A DNA stretch of 64,000 bases. Origin: JANSWY01 sp965228955. Its GTDB lineage: Bacteria; Bacteroidota; Bacteroidia; Cytophagales; Cyclobacteriaceae. The stretch is from contig OZ245848.1 in NCBI GenBank assembly GCA_965228955.1, forward strand, positions 2,232,001-2,296,000, read 5' to 3'. The translations under genes were made by a program, and so were the position numbers. The notes under the pieces are model-generated. The model did not search any database. It worked only from the letters and a program-made list of their open reading frames with translations, and was not told the DNA's origin. Each line of letters begins with the position of its first letter. The first letter of the stretch is position 1. Positions 24,801-32,733 of the stretch are shown piece by piece.

Positions 24801-24980
24801 CTAAAACTACAGGCAGCAAGAGTTTATCTATCCTTTGACAACCTACTGACCTGGACAAAATACTCAGGTTTCGACCCTGAAATTGGTAACACCAGTGCTG
24901 GCCTCTCCACCTTCGGAATTGATCAGGGATACTACCCTCAGGCCAGGACATACGGTGGCGGTTTAAGTCTCACATTTTAA
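21840..24980 (+). CDS. SusC-like TonB-dependent outer membrane transporter (SusC2)
   Basis: A 1046-residue transporter. A signal peptide spans about residues 1-39 (LGFTLFLTSSGIFAQ), followed by a CarboxypepD_reg-like domain (LTVSGKVIDENGESLPGLTV), TonB box/plug start IVVIGYGEVKKSV, plug signatures LLVIDGLIV and MEVLKDAASVGIYGARGANG, and a beta-barrel with terminal LSLTF. Its partner SusD2 is encoded 12 bp downstream. Genes after it encode GH26 and GH43 enzymes and pentose metabolism, so a xylan-derived oligosaccharide is the likely cargo. ATG ATG at 21840/21843 gives two possible starts. The pre-start sequence AACAGAGTTACA is shared with the transketolase gene. No TGACGTA site lies nearby. 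Confidence 0.95.
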   Translation: MMCQKYSLKTCNERFSGKSYIKFLLGFTLFLTSSGIFAQNLTVSGKVIDENGESLPGLTVLVKGTSTGTVTDFEGAYQLEVSASDILVFSFVGYATKEITVGSKSVIDIQMELDITALDEIVVIGYGEVKKSVSTGSISSINSKDLGSFTVPRVDQNMQALASSVIVSNSSGSPGSGTSMFLRGVGTNRDARPLLVIDGLIVEDGTFSLIDPSEIESMEVLKDAASVGIYGARGANGVIMVTTKKGKNGKVSLTAESNYGVQRAWRVPELANREQYLELNRRKLAESDYQDLITYADQTGAETDWMSEIFDDATIQNHKVSITAGNEKSQVFSSISYLDQEGIIDPSKSNFKRIAFRLNTNNKVNDFLRIGENIAIINSRRNSIPENNIFSNPIMDALNLDPVTPVFDANNNGVGQFGFGRSSQVQNDYMNPLARLHISNNTTDILNIYGTAYAEISFLKDFKLRSDFGIDMTANENRQFSPEYYLTDNAQNEVNDVAQNYYRRLSLNSETYVTYSKSFGLHSVSAVAGGSFRRTRDYFLLGTGSGIPSNKETDKKFWTLNQTDQASRTSSSGFANQEYKFGGFFGRVIYDFNQKYLFTLVARRDASSRFGVDNRFGFFPAVSGGWVISNEDFWNFKPINYLKIRTSWGRNGNDRIGDLSFAATVDNAFDKGYTFGTGTDRNLILGVAANSLVNFDVEWESGEVLDFGVEGKAFQGMLIFEATYYKKTTKGLLITKQEPFTVGTRGTFENLGTVENSGIELKIDISKSFGDVNVSSVFNFATLNNEVTEMQNPDIPEPGFAFPLRNQVITEMKVGEPLYYFRGLKTLGVFQSDEDAIRYVHTGDGPNRGQRIQPNAGAGDLKYFDANGDGVIDDNDYVNIGKPWYDFTLGWTLNANYKGFYTSAIFLATVGQDIYRVFERNIGKNNYFKTWYDESWDAESNPNGTYPSLASSTDNLQPSDLYVEDGDFIRLKNLQVGYNLPVSFLEPLKLQAARVYLSFDNLLTWTKYSGFDPEIGNTSAGLSTFGIDQGYYPQARTYGGGLSLTF

Positions 24981-24992
24981 AAGCTAAGAATC

Positions 24993-26663
24993 ATGAAGTT
25001 TATAAGAAATACAATCGTTGTGTGGCTTGTGGTATTTGTAATGTCTTGCAGCTCAGAGTTTTATGATATAGATCCAGCTGGAGTTTCACTGAATGTAAAT
25101 TATTATTCAGATGAATCTGAAGTGTTCTCTGCAGTAGTAGCAATCTATGATCCACTAGGATGGCATCATAACATTAATTCCAATTGGTTCTCACCAACAA
25201 TGTTTGGAGAAATAAGATCTGATAACGCTCAAGCTGGTGGGGAAGCTCCTAATACAGATCAGCCCGATTTTCAGGCATTGGATGACTTCAATAATACACC
25301 AACTAATATAGTTTCTCAGATGATCTACTTAAGAAACTATACAGGTATCAATAGAGCAAATCAATTATTTGATAATCTTAATATTCCTGATGCTGAATCA
25401 AATCAAAACATTAGATCGCTACTGGCAGAGGCAAGGTTCCTTAGAGCACTTTATCATTTTGAGTTAGCAAAATATTGGGGACCAATTCCAATAATGACTT
25501 CCACAGAAACAGGGGTTCCAGAGAGATCTTCTATTTCAGAAGTATATGAATTTATTACATCTGAGTTAGCACTTGCAGCTACAGATCTTCCAGATGTTTA
25601 CAATAGTCAATTTACTGGAAGAGCTACAAATGGTGCGGCTAATGCGCTTCTAGGCAAGGCATATTTGTATTGGGGTTCAATTTTAAATGACAACTCCAAG
25701 TTTACAGATGCTTCAAATGCCTTTGCGCAAGTATATGCACTTGGAAATCAGGGAGTCTATACTCTAGTTAATGATTACAAAGCATTATGGGGATTTGGAA
25801 CGGGAAATAATACAACAGAAAGTGTATTTGAAATTCAGCATACCAACCTTGTAGGATCTGATTGGGCAGAGAATTCTAATGATCTCTATTACAGCAGAAA
25901 AGAAGGAAATGCTTTTGTGAAGCTTGTTGGAATCAGAGGATTGTGTTCAGGTCACCCCACTTTGAGAGATGGATGGGGCTGGATGTACCCAAGTGATGAG
26001 CTGTACAATTTCTATTTGACAGAGGATTCAGTTAGAAGAGATGCAAGCATCAAAACAGCAGCACAAATTCAAAGTGAGTGCACAGGAGTCGGTCAGTCTT
26101 TTGACGATGGACCAGGAAATCAAAACTATACTGACTTTCAAGGATACTTTCAGTTGAAGTTTGCATTCTTCAAAGCATATGACACTCCAAATGGTGGAGA
26201 CATTCAATTATCAGTAGATAAAAATGTGCCATACATCAGATATGCGGATGTGTTGCTTATGTATGCAGAATCTTTAGTACGTCAGGCTTCTCCTGACAAT
26301 GCATTAGCAGAATCACTGGTTAATCAGGTTAGAGCAAGATCAAACCCATCTGGATTTACGGATGCAGCAACATTGATTGCAACTGACCCGGAAGGGCATT
26401 CATTTGACAATTTATTGGATGTAATCTATTACGAAAGAAGAGTAGAGCTTGCGTTGGAAGGTGATCGTTGGGGGGATTTGGTTAGAAGAGGCGAAGCTTC
26501 TGCTAATATCTTCCCGGCCACCTTTACCAACTACATAGGAGAGCAGGTTCCAAACCCAAGATTTAACAATTTCAATAGTGACGATATATGGCTTCCACTA
26601 CCAAGTAGGGAAACCGAATTGCTAGGCCTGGACGCATATCCAGACCCAGCTCTAATTCAGTAG
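24993..26663 (+). CDS. SusD/RagB-like glycan-binding lipoprotein (SusD2)
   Basis: A 556-residue lipoprotein with lipobox FVMSC (Cys19). Typical SusD segments are LLAEARFLRALYHFELAKYW in the N-terminal TPR region and VIYYERRVELALEGDRWGDL near the C-terminus. It pairs with SusC2. It is followed after 29 bp by the PKD lipoprotein, the usual position of a SusE/SusF-type accessory binding protein. Confidence 0.94.
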   Translation: MKFIRNTIVVWLVVFVMSCSSEFYDIDPAGVSLNVNYYSDESEVFSAVVAIYDPLGWHHNINSNWFSPTMFGEIRSDNAQAGGEAPNTDQPDFQALDDFNNTPTNIVSQMIYLRNYTGINRANQLFDNLNIPDAESNQNIRSLLAEARFLRALYHFELAKYWGPIPIMTSTETGVPERSSISEVYEFITSELALAATDLPDVYNSQFTGRATNGAANALLGKAYLYWGSILNDNSKFTDASNAFAQVYALGNQGVYTLVNDYKALWGFGTGNNTTESVFEIQHTNLVGSDWAENSNDLYYSRKEGNAFVKLVGIRGLCSGHPTLRDGWGWMYPSDELYNFYLTEDSVRRDASIKTAAQIQSECTGVGQSFDDGPGNQNYTDFQGYFQLKFAFFKAYDTPNGGDIQLSVDKNVPYIRYADVLLMYAESLVRQASPDNALAESLVNQVRARSNPSGFTDAATLIATDPEGHSFDNLLDVIYYERRVELALEGDRWGDLVRRGEASANIFPATFTNYIGEQVPNPRFNNFNSDDIWLPLPSRETELLGLDAYPDPALIQ

Positions 26664-26692
26664 TTTTTTAATTAATCTTTAAACGTAAAATT

Positions 26693-28231
26693 ATGAAGAG
26701 TAATCAACTTTTTAGCAGGAATGCATTATTCTCCCTAATAGCTTTGGTAGGGCTGGTATCCCTATCAGCATGTGGAGACGATGAGCCTGGAACAGGAGGA
26801 ACTGAAACGCCAGTTGCGTCTTTCGGTACGGAAATAGACGGTCTTGAAGTTTCATTTGTAAATGCTTCAGTAGGGGCAACTTCTTATTCTTGGGACTTTG
26901 GTGATACAAATACTTCTACAGATGAAAATCCAACTCACACATATAGTGAAGCGGGTTCATTCACAGTAACACTTACAGCGACTAATGAGGCTGGAGATGA
27001 TACATTTGAAGCAACTGTTCAAGTAGATGAACCAGGAGCATTATTAACTTTTATCTCTGGTAAAACATGGCAGTTAGTAAGAGGTGATGCACAAGCAATA
27101 GCCTTAGGCCCTGCAGCTGATGCTGAAGTAACCTGGTTTTCACAAGGTGGACCTTGGTTTGGATTAGGTGGAGCTGGAACTTGTAATGGTGTTAGATCTT
27201 CTTTAATGAATGACCTATACACTTTCAATGCTGATGGTACATATACTGTGGATTTTCAAGGAGATTTCTGGGGTGAGTATGGTATCTGGTTAGGTACTGA
27301 TTTCCATGAAACTAATATAGATATTACTGGTGGAAGCCTTCCAGCTAATGCAGCTGGAAATAATGTAGATGCATTCATCACAGGTTCATGGGAATATACA
27401 ATTGATGAAACTGCAAGAACAATTGCAACAATTGGAGCCGGAGCTCATCTAATCAACCCAAGATACAAGAATGGACAGTCTAGCCACGAAGTAGGAGAGG
27501 GAATCACTTACAATGTTTATCATACAGCAGAAGGAACTGAAGCTGATACATTAGTTATCTATATCGAAACTTTCGATAACGACTTTAGCTCAGAGCCAAG
27601 ACAGTATATGACTTTAGCTTCATACAAAACAACTGATATTCCAGAGCTATGTACTGATGGATTTGTTTGTACTGATCATGCAACTGAAGTAAGTGCTTCT
27701 ACTGTAAGTCATACTTTCTTATCTGAAGGTGATTTTGGTTCTGGAGTAGGTTCTGTTTCTTCTTCCAGTACTATTGATTACGGAGTTGAAATAGGAGGTG
27801 AAACTTGTACCAGATACACTAGAACTGATGCTGATGGTGGATTTACCGATTTCAAAATCAATGCAGATGTGAATGACATTAGATTTGATACTGATGGAAC
27901 ATATGACTTCTCAGTAGCTCAGGTAGATGTTTTCATTCCTACTGGTGATAATGACTTCAGCACAAACCTTGTTAATCAAGTGATGGTGAAACTTGCTGAT
28001 GTAAGTTGTACTGAACAATTCTGGACTAACTGGGCTACAGTTGCAATAACTGATATTGCTACTGACGAGTGGGTAACACTTACTTTCGACTTCACAGATA
28101 TGATTGATGATTCAAATGCTTCAAGTGGTATTAGAGATGACTTTGATACAGTAATACTTGAGTTTGGTGGTTCGGGTCATGCTGATGCAGGAGTAGTTTA
28201 TTACAAGAACTTCAGATTTGTTGAGCAATAA
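26693..28231 (+). CDS. PKD-domain lipoprotein, probable SusE/F-like surface glycan-binding protein
   Basis: A 512-residue lipoprotein (lipobox LSLSAC, Cys27). Residues 40-110 are a PKD domain (SYSWDFGDTNTSTDENPTHT and GSFTVTLTATN). Residues 120-320 form a middle domain with repeated aromatic motifs (LYTFNADGTYTVDFQGDF, TFDNDFSSEPRQYM) typical of lipocalin-like or SusE-type binding modules. Residues 335-512 look like a jelly-roll carbohydrate-binding module (FDTVILEFGGSGHADAGVVY). No catalytic motif is recognised. By place and build it probably holds polysaccharide at the surface for SusC2/SusD2. The substrate is not shown by sequence. Confidence 0.8.
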   Translation: MKSNQLFSRNALFSLIALVGLVSLSACGDDEPGTGGTETPVASFGTEIDGLEVSFVNASVGATSYSWDFGDTNTSTDENPTHTYSEAGSFTVTLTATNEAGDDTFEATVQVDEPGALLTFISGKTWQLVRGDAQAIALGPAADAEVTWFSQGGPWFGLGGAGTCNGVRSSLMNDLYTFNADGTYTVDFQGDFWGEYGIWLGTDFHETNIDITGGSLPANAAGNNVDAFITGSWEYTIDETARTIATIGAGAHLINPRYKNGQSSHEVGEGITYNVYHTAEGTEADTLVIYIETFDNDFSSEPRQYMTLASYKTTDIPELCTDGFVCTDHATEVSASTVSHTFLSEGDFGSGVGSVSSSSTIDYGVEIGGETCTRYTRTDADGGFTDFKINADVNDIRFDTDGTYDFSVAQVDVFIPTGDNDFSTNLVNQVMVKLADVSCTEQFWTNWATVAITDIATDEWVTLTFDFTDMIDDSNASSGIRDDFDTVILEFGGSGHADAGVVYYKNFRFVEQ

Positions 28232-28253
28232 AAGCTGACATATAGATTGTTTA

Positions 28254-28282
28254 TTGAGGGCCATCATTTTGGTGGTCCTCAA
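28254..28282 (+). promoter_or_regulatory. Intercistronic hairpin before the GH26 gene
   Basis: TTGAGGGCCA pairs with TGGTCCTCAA (one G-U pair) around a 9-base loop. No U-run follows, so it may be an mRNA processing or stability element that sets different levels for the surface lipoproteins and the enzymes downstream. It ends 17 bases before the next start. Confidence 0.5.
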
Positions 28283-28299
28283 CCCTTAATATCAAGCTA

Positions 28300-29568
28300 T
28301 TGAAAAAAGTAATTATAATTATCTTAACCTTTCTTCCTCTTTTGGGCTTCTCCCAAAGAAGTGCACATTATGGTGCTCCCAAATATGTGCCAAAAGATGG
28401 ATCCAAATTATTAATTATAGGCCAGGACTTAGGAGCTGTTGGAGGACTCAACTCCCATGCAAATGGCTATGTGGATAATCTCAATCAAATTCCAGCTGGT
28501 ATAACAACCTATACCGGAATATCAAATCTTGGCGGTTTGAAATCACAAACTAACTGGGGAGCAGGAGATGTTAATGGACAAGCTTACCTAAACGATGACA
28601 CTTTCGATAATTCTGTAATCGCAATAGGTTTATTCATTTCAGGAAGTCTTGGTAATATAAATGCGGGCTTTCTTAATAACCGCATTACGGAACTGGGAGA
28701 GTGGATTAAAGAAACTGAAAGACCTGTATTTCTGAGAATTGGATATGAGTTTGATGGCCCATGGAATGGTCATGATCCCACAGAATTTAAGCAGGCATGG
28801 ATCCATATAGTAGAGATTTTTGACGAATTGGATGTCAGGAATGTCGCTTATGTATGGCAATCTGCAGGGATTAATACTGCAAATATTGATAGATGGTACC
28901 CTGGAGATGAGTATGTGAATTGGTTGGCCTATTCGCATTTTGATGGATCTAACCCTGGACAAAGCATTCGGAACTTTGCTATTCAACACGATAAACCTAT
29001 CATGATAGCAGAAGCAACTCCAAGACAAGATTTAAAAACTGTCAATGGTCAATCAGTGTGGTTGGATTGGTTTCAACCATTATTTGATGTGTTTGATGAT
29101 AATGATAATATACTGGCTCTGGCATATATCAATGCAAACTGGGACACTCAATCTATGTGGATTGGCCAAGGATGGGGTGATTCCAGGATAGAAGTAAATG
29201 ACATAGTGGAGAATTCCTGGTTAAATGAAATTGAAGGTAATAACTGGCTACTCGCCGATGAAGGTAATTTTGATTTGATGGACTACCAACTTTGGCAGGA
29301 CTCAACCTATGCAATAACAAATGTGGTAGGAAATCCAGTTTCAAGTTCAATACAATTTTGGGTTGAAGGTCCAGAATTAGTGATACATTCCAATTCTGGA
29401 ATTGAAGAAATTATAGTGACCACTTTTTCAGGGCAAACAATATTAGAAAGATTAAACTCGACAAACTCAGATAACATTAGATTGAGGTTGCATCCTGGTA
29501 ATTACATCGTTCAAGTAAAGACCAGATTTAATGTGGAAATAAAGAAATTGAATCTCAAGAACCGATAA
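28300..29568 (+). CDS. Secreted GH26 enzyme, probable beta-1,3-xylanase
   Basis: A 422-residue protein starting with TTG. A signal peptide covers residues 1-19 (LPLLGFSQ). The GH26 barrel spans about 35-315, with acid/base E150 in LRIGYEFDGPWNGH and nucleophile E238 in IMIAEATP. IIGQDLGAVGG, IPAGITTYTGI, WYPGDEYVNWLAYS and YINANWDTQ resemble what I remember of GH26 beta-1,3-xylanases from marine Vibrio and Alcaligenes rather than GH26 mannanases. Residues 345-422 look like a T9SS-type sorting domain (LHPGNYIVQVK near the end), so it may be exported across the outer membrane. It overlaps the next start by one base (TAATG). Substrate by remembered family likeness and by the xylose genes around it. 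Confidence 0.82.
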   Translation: MKKVIIIILTFLPLLGFSQRSAHYGAPKYVPKDGSKLLIIGQDLGAVGGLNSHANGYVDNLNQIPAGITTYTGISNLGGLKSQTNWGAGDVNGQAYLNDDTFDNSVIAIGLFISGSLGNINAGFLNNRITELGEWIKETERPVFLRIGYEFDGPWNGHDPTEFKQAWIHIVEIFDELDVRNVAYVWQSAGINTANIDRWYPGDEYVNWLAYSHFDGSNPGQSIRNFAIQHDKPIMIAEATPRQDLKTVNGQSVWLDWFQPLFDVFDDNDNILALAYINANWDTQSMWIGQGWGDSRIEVNDIVENSWLNEIEGNNWLLADEGNFDLMDYQLWQDSTYAITNVVGNPVSSSIQFWVEGPELVIHSNSGIEEIIVTTFSGQTILERLNSTNSDNIRLRLHPGNYIVQVKTRFNVEIKKLNLKNR

Positions 29569-31130
29569 TGGCAAATAGCAATAGAACAACAATTTTTTTA
29601 GCCTTAGTAGTTTCCCTTGGAGGATTTCTTTTTGGTTTTGATGCTTCAGTTATTTCAGGAGTTGTCAGGTACATTGTTCCGCTATTTGAGTTAAGTGATC
29701 TTGAACAAGGTTTAGCTGTTTCGGCACCATCGTTTTTTGCCATTCTTGGAATGATACTTTCTGGGCCTTTGAGCGACCGATGGGGTAGAAAAAAGATATT
29801 AATATATGTAGCGTTTTTTTATACGTTTTCGGCAGTTGGATCTGCAATAGCAGGTTCATTTCTGGTGCTAGTCATAGCACGTGGTATAGGCGGCCTTGCT
29901 TTTGGGGCCGCTTTAATCCTAGCACCTATGTATATCGCTGAAGTTTCACCTGCTGCCAAAAGAGGACAGATGGTAAGTATCAATCAATTGAATATTGTAT
30001 TGGGTTTCTCGGCAGCCTATTTCTGTAACTATTACATATTTGATTTTGCTGAATCTGCCCATTCACTTGCTGTTAGTCTTAACTTAAAAGAAGACGCATG
30101 GAGATGGATGCTTGGAATTGAAGTAGTACCTGCACTTCTTTTCTGGGGCATGCTCTTTCTAATACCAAAAAGTCCCAGATGGCTGATTATGAAAGGAAGA
30201 GAAGAGGAAGCAAGATTTATCCTTCAGAAGATTACTGCAGCAGACGAGATTGAAAAGGAAATGGATCAGGTTAAAAGAAGTATTGAAGATTCCAGGGAAT
30301 CGAAAGGAATTAGATTCAACGAGCTATTCAAACCTGCGATGAGATTAGTGCTTTTTCTTGGATTGATAGTTGGGATTGCTCAGCAAATAACTGGAGTTAA
30401 TGCTATTTACTTTTATGCTCCAACAATCTTTGAAGCATCCGGCATAGGAGCTAATGCAGCTTTCGCTCAGGCAATATGGGTGGGTATTGTAAATGTAGTA
30501 TTTACTTTGGTAGCCATGGCACTGATTGATCGATTAGGTCGAAAACCATTATTGGTTGCTGGACTGATTGGTGTAGTAATCAGTATGTCTTTATCTGCTT
30601 ATGGCTTTTACCAAGCTACTTATCAATTAGATGAACAATCAATTACAAACCTTCCTGAAGAAGTACAGTCATTTGATTTTACATCTGTGCTTGGCATCCA
30701 ATATCATGATGATCTCGAATTTAAAGAAGCGATAGAATCTGTTATAGGAAAACAGAATTTCAAGAACCATCAAGGGGCAATCACTAAAGAAGCTGCAGTA
30801 TTAAATCCGAAAATTATACTAATTGGTATCTTAGGGTTTGTAGCATCCTTTGCAATATCTCTGGGACCTGTAATGTGGGTTTTATTTAGTGAGTTATTTC
30901 CTAATATGATTCGAGCTGTAGCAATATCTTTTGTAGGGTTTATCAATGCAATAGTTAGCACGCTAGTACAGTTCATCTTTCCCTGGGAGCTTTCAAACCT
31001 TGGAAATACACTTACATTTCTGATTTATGCGGTGTTTGCTGTGGTCTCTTTATTATTGGTGATTAGATTATTACCTGAAACTAAAGGAAGATCCTTAGAA
31101 GATTTAGAAAAGGAATTAATAAAGCAGTAA
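29568..31130 (+). CDS. MFS sugar porter, XylE-like (second copy)
   Basis: A 520-residue inner membrane symporter with about 12 transmembrane segments. Motifs: GGFLFGFDASVISGV, LAPMYIAEVSPAAKRGQ, PKSPRWLI, QQITGVNAIYFYAPTIF, PETKGRSLEDLE. It has an insertion of about 60 residues (around 345-405, QSITNLPEEVQSFDF onwards), likely a periplasmic loop between TM9 and TM10, absent from XylE at 20235. The position between GH26 and a signal-less GH43 suggests that it could import xylose or short xylooligosaccharides for cytoplasmic cleavage; this is inferred. Confidence 0.88.
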   Translation: MANSNRTTIFLALVVSLGGFLFGFDASVISGVVRYIVPLFELSDLEQGLAVSAPSFFAILGMILSGPLSDRWGRKKILIYVAFFYTFSAVGSAIAGSFLVLVIARGIGGLAFGAALILAPMYIAEVSPAAKRGQMVSINQLNIVLGFSAAYFCNYYIFDFAESAHSLAVSLNLKEDAWRWMLGIEVVPALLFWGMLFLIPKSPRWLIMKGREEEARFILQKITAADEIEKEMDQVKRSIEDSRESKGIRFNELFKPAMRLVLFLGLIVGIAQQITGVNAIYFYAPTIFEASGIGANAAFAQAIWVGIVNVVFTLVAMALIDRLGRKPLLVAGLIGVVISMSLSAYGFYQATYQLDEQSITNLPEEVQSFDFTSVLGIQYHDDLEFKEAIESVIGKQNFKNHQGAITKEAAVLNPKIILIGILGFVASFAISLGPVMWVLFSELFPNMIRAVAISFVGFINAIVSTLVQFIFPWELSNLGNTLTFLIYAVFAVVSLLLVIRLLPETKGRSLEDLEKELIKQ

Positions 31131-32714
31131 ATGGCATTAGTTAAAAATCCCATATTAAAAGGTTTCAATCCAGATCCATCAATCATTCAGGTGGATGGAA
31201 ATTATTATATCGCTACTTCTACGTTCGAATGGTTCCCTGGTGTACAGATTCATCAATCGAAAGATCTGATTAATTGGGAACTTATTAGAAGACCATTGAA
31301 TAGAACATCTCAACTGGATATGTTAGGTGTTACAGACTCTGGAGGAGTTTGGGCTCCTTGTTTGAGTTATTCTGACGGAACATACTATTTAGTATATTCT
31401 AATGTCAAGAACTTTGATGGAGTCTGGAAAGATACTCCTAACTATCTGGTTACAACCAAAGATATTCTTGGAGATTGGTCTGATCCAATATTCCTAAGCG
31501 CAAGCGGGTTTGATGGTTCAATGTTCCATGACGATGATGGTAGGAAGTGGTACAGCAGTATGTTACTTGATCATCGTGCTGGTAAATTTTTTGGTGGAAT
31601 TATCTTGCAGGAATATGATGATGACTCTAAGAAACTCGTAGGTCCAATTCATCATATTTTTGAAGGAACTGAGTTGGGAAAAACGGAAGGTCCTCATATC
31701 TATAAAAGAAATGGGTATTACTATTTATTAACAGCAGAAGGCGGAACAGAATATGGGCATGCCGTTTCAATTGCAAGATCCAAAAACATCACTGGTCCTT
31801 ATGAATTACATCCTTCCAATCCAATCATTACTACTGCCAATGATCCAAGCTGGCCCATTCAAAAAACAGGTCATGGAGATTTAGTTGAAACGCCTGATGG
31901 AGATTGGTATAGTGTGTTTCTAGGTGGTAGGCCTTTGTTGCAACATGGTAGATGCACACTTGGAAGAGAGACTTGTATTCATCCGATGGAATGGAAAAAT
32001 GATGATTGGATTTATTCGAAAACTGATTCTAAAAAGGTCGCTCTCGAACTAGATATCCCAGGTGATATTAAGGAGAACTCAAATATTATTTTTGAAGATT
32101 TCAATGAGTCGGAACTGCCAATTGATTTTCAAACCTTAAGAGTTCCATTCACAGATAGAATGGGTTCACTTAAAGAAAGACCGGGTTTCCTGAGGTTGTA
32201 TGGAACAGAATCTTTAAGCTCCAAACATCATCAGAGCCTGGTTGCCAGAAGAGTACAGAGTCATAATATTGAAGCATCAACCTTACTGGAGTTTAAGCCA
32301 GAATCATTTCAGCAAATGGCAGGTTTGGTTTGCTACTATAATACTTATCATTTTCACTACTTGTTTATGACAGGAAAGGGTGACGGAACCGCGAAACTAA
32401 ATATCATTACTTGTGATAAGTACAACTTTATAGAACCAACGGAAGCCGTGTACATCAATGGTACATCAACAGTGTATTTGAAGGTGCAATTTCATCGAGA
32501 CAAAATTCAATACTATTACGCAATACAGCCAGATACCTGGAATAAGATAGGTCCTGAGCTGAACGGAAGCATATTGTCTGACGACTATGTGCAGGATATT
32601 GAGAATAGATATAGACCAGCATTTACTGGTTCATTTGTTGGAATTTGCTGCCAGGACCTCTCGGGACAAAGGTTGGCAGCAGATTTCGATTGGTTTGAGT
32701 ACAAAGAATTATAG
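31131..32714 (+). CDS. GH43 beta-xylosidase (cytoplasmic)
   Basis: A 527-residue enzyme closely resembling the XynB/SXA type of GH43 beta-xylosidases. The catalytic base is D15 in GFNPDPSI, the pKa modulator D128 in SGFDGSMFHD, and the acid E186 in KTEGPHIY. Residues 1-310 form the five-bladed propeller, and 325-527 the C-terminal beta-sandwich that shapes the active site in this group. There is no signal peptide, so it should act in the cytoplasm on imported xylobiose or longer oligomers to release xylose for XylA. It starts immediately after the porter stop. Confidence 0.93.
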   Translation: MALVKNPILKGFNPDPSIIQVDGNYYIATSTFEWFPGVQIHQSKDLINWELIRRPLNRTSQLDMLGVTDSGGVWAPCLSYSDGTYYLVYSNVKNFDGVWKDTPNYLVTTKDILGDWSDPIFLSASGFDGSMFHDDDGRKWYSSMLLDHRAGKFFGGIILQEYDDDSKKLVGPIHHIFEGTELGKTEGPHIYKRNGYYYLLTAEGGTEYGHAVSIARSKNITGPYELHPSNPIITTANDPSWPIQKTGHGDLVETPDGDWYSVFLGGRPLLQHGRCTLGRETCIHPMEWKNDDWIYSKTDSKKVALELDIPGDIKENSNIIFEDFNESELPIDFQTLRVPFTDRMGSLKERPGFLRLYGTESLSSKHHQSLVARRVQSHNIEASTLLEFKPESFQQMAGLVCYYNTYHFHYLFMTGKGDGTAKLNIITCDKYNFIEPTEAVYINGTSTVYLKVQFHRDKIQYYYAIQPDTWNKIGPELNGSILSDDYVQDIENRYRPAFTGSFVGICCQDLSGQRLAADFDWFEYKEL

Positions 32715-32733
32715 GAGTTTTAACAGAGTTACA

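Noticed and set aside
28639..29028. 129-residue reading frame antisense to the GH26 gene
   Set aside because: A shadow of the GH26 coding sequence with no signal, domain or start context.
32587..32733. Upstream in-frame start for transketolase
   Set aside because: It would overlap the GH43 gene by 128 bp; the added residues do not resemble a transketolase N-terminus.
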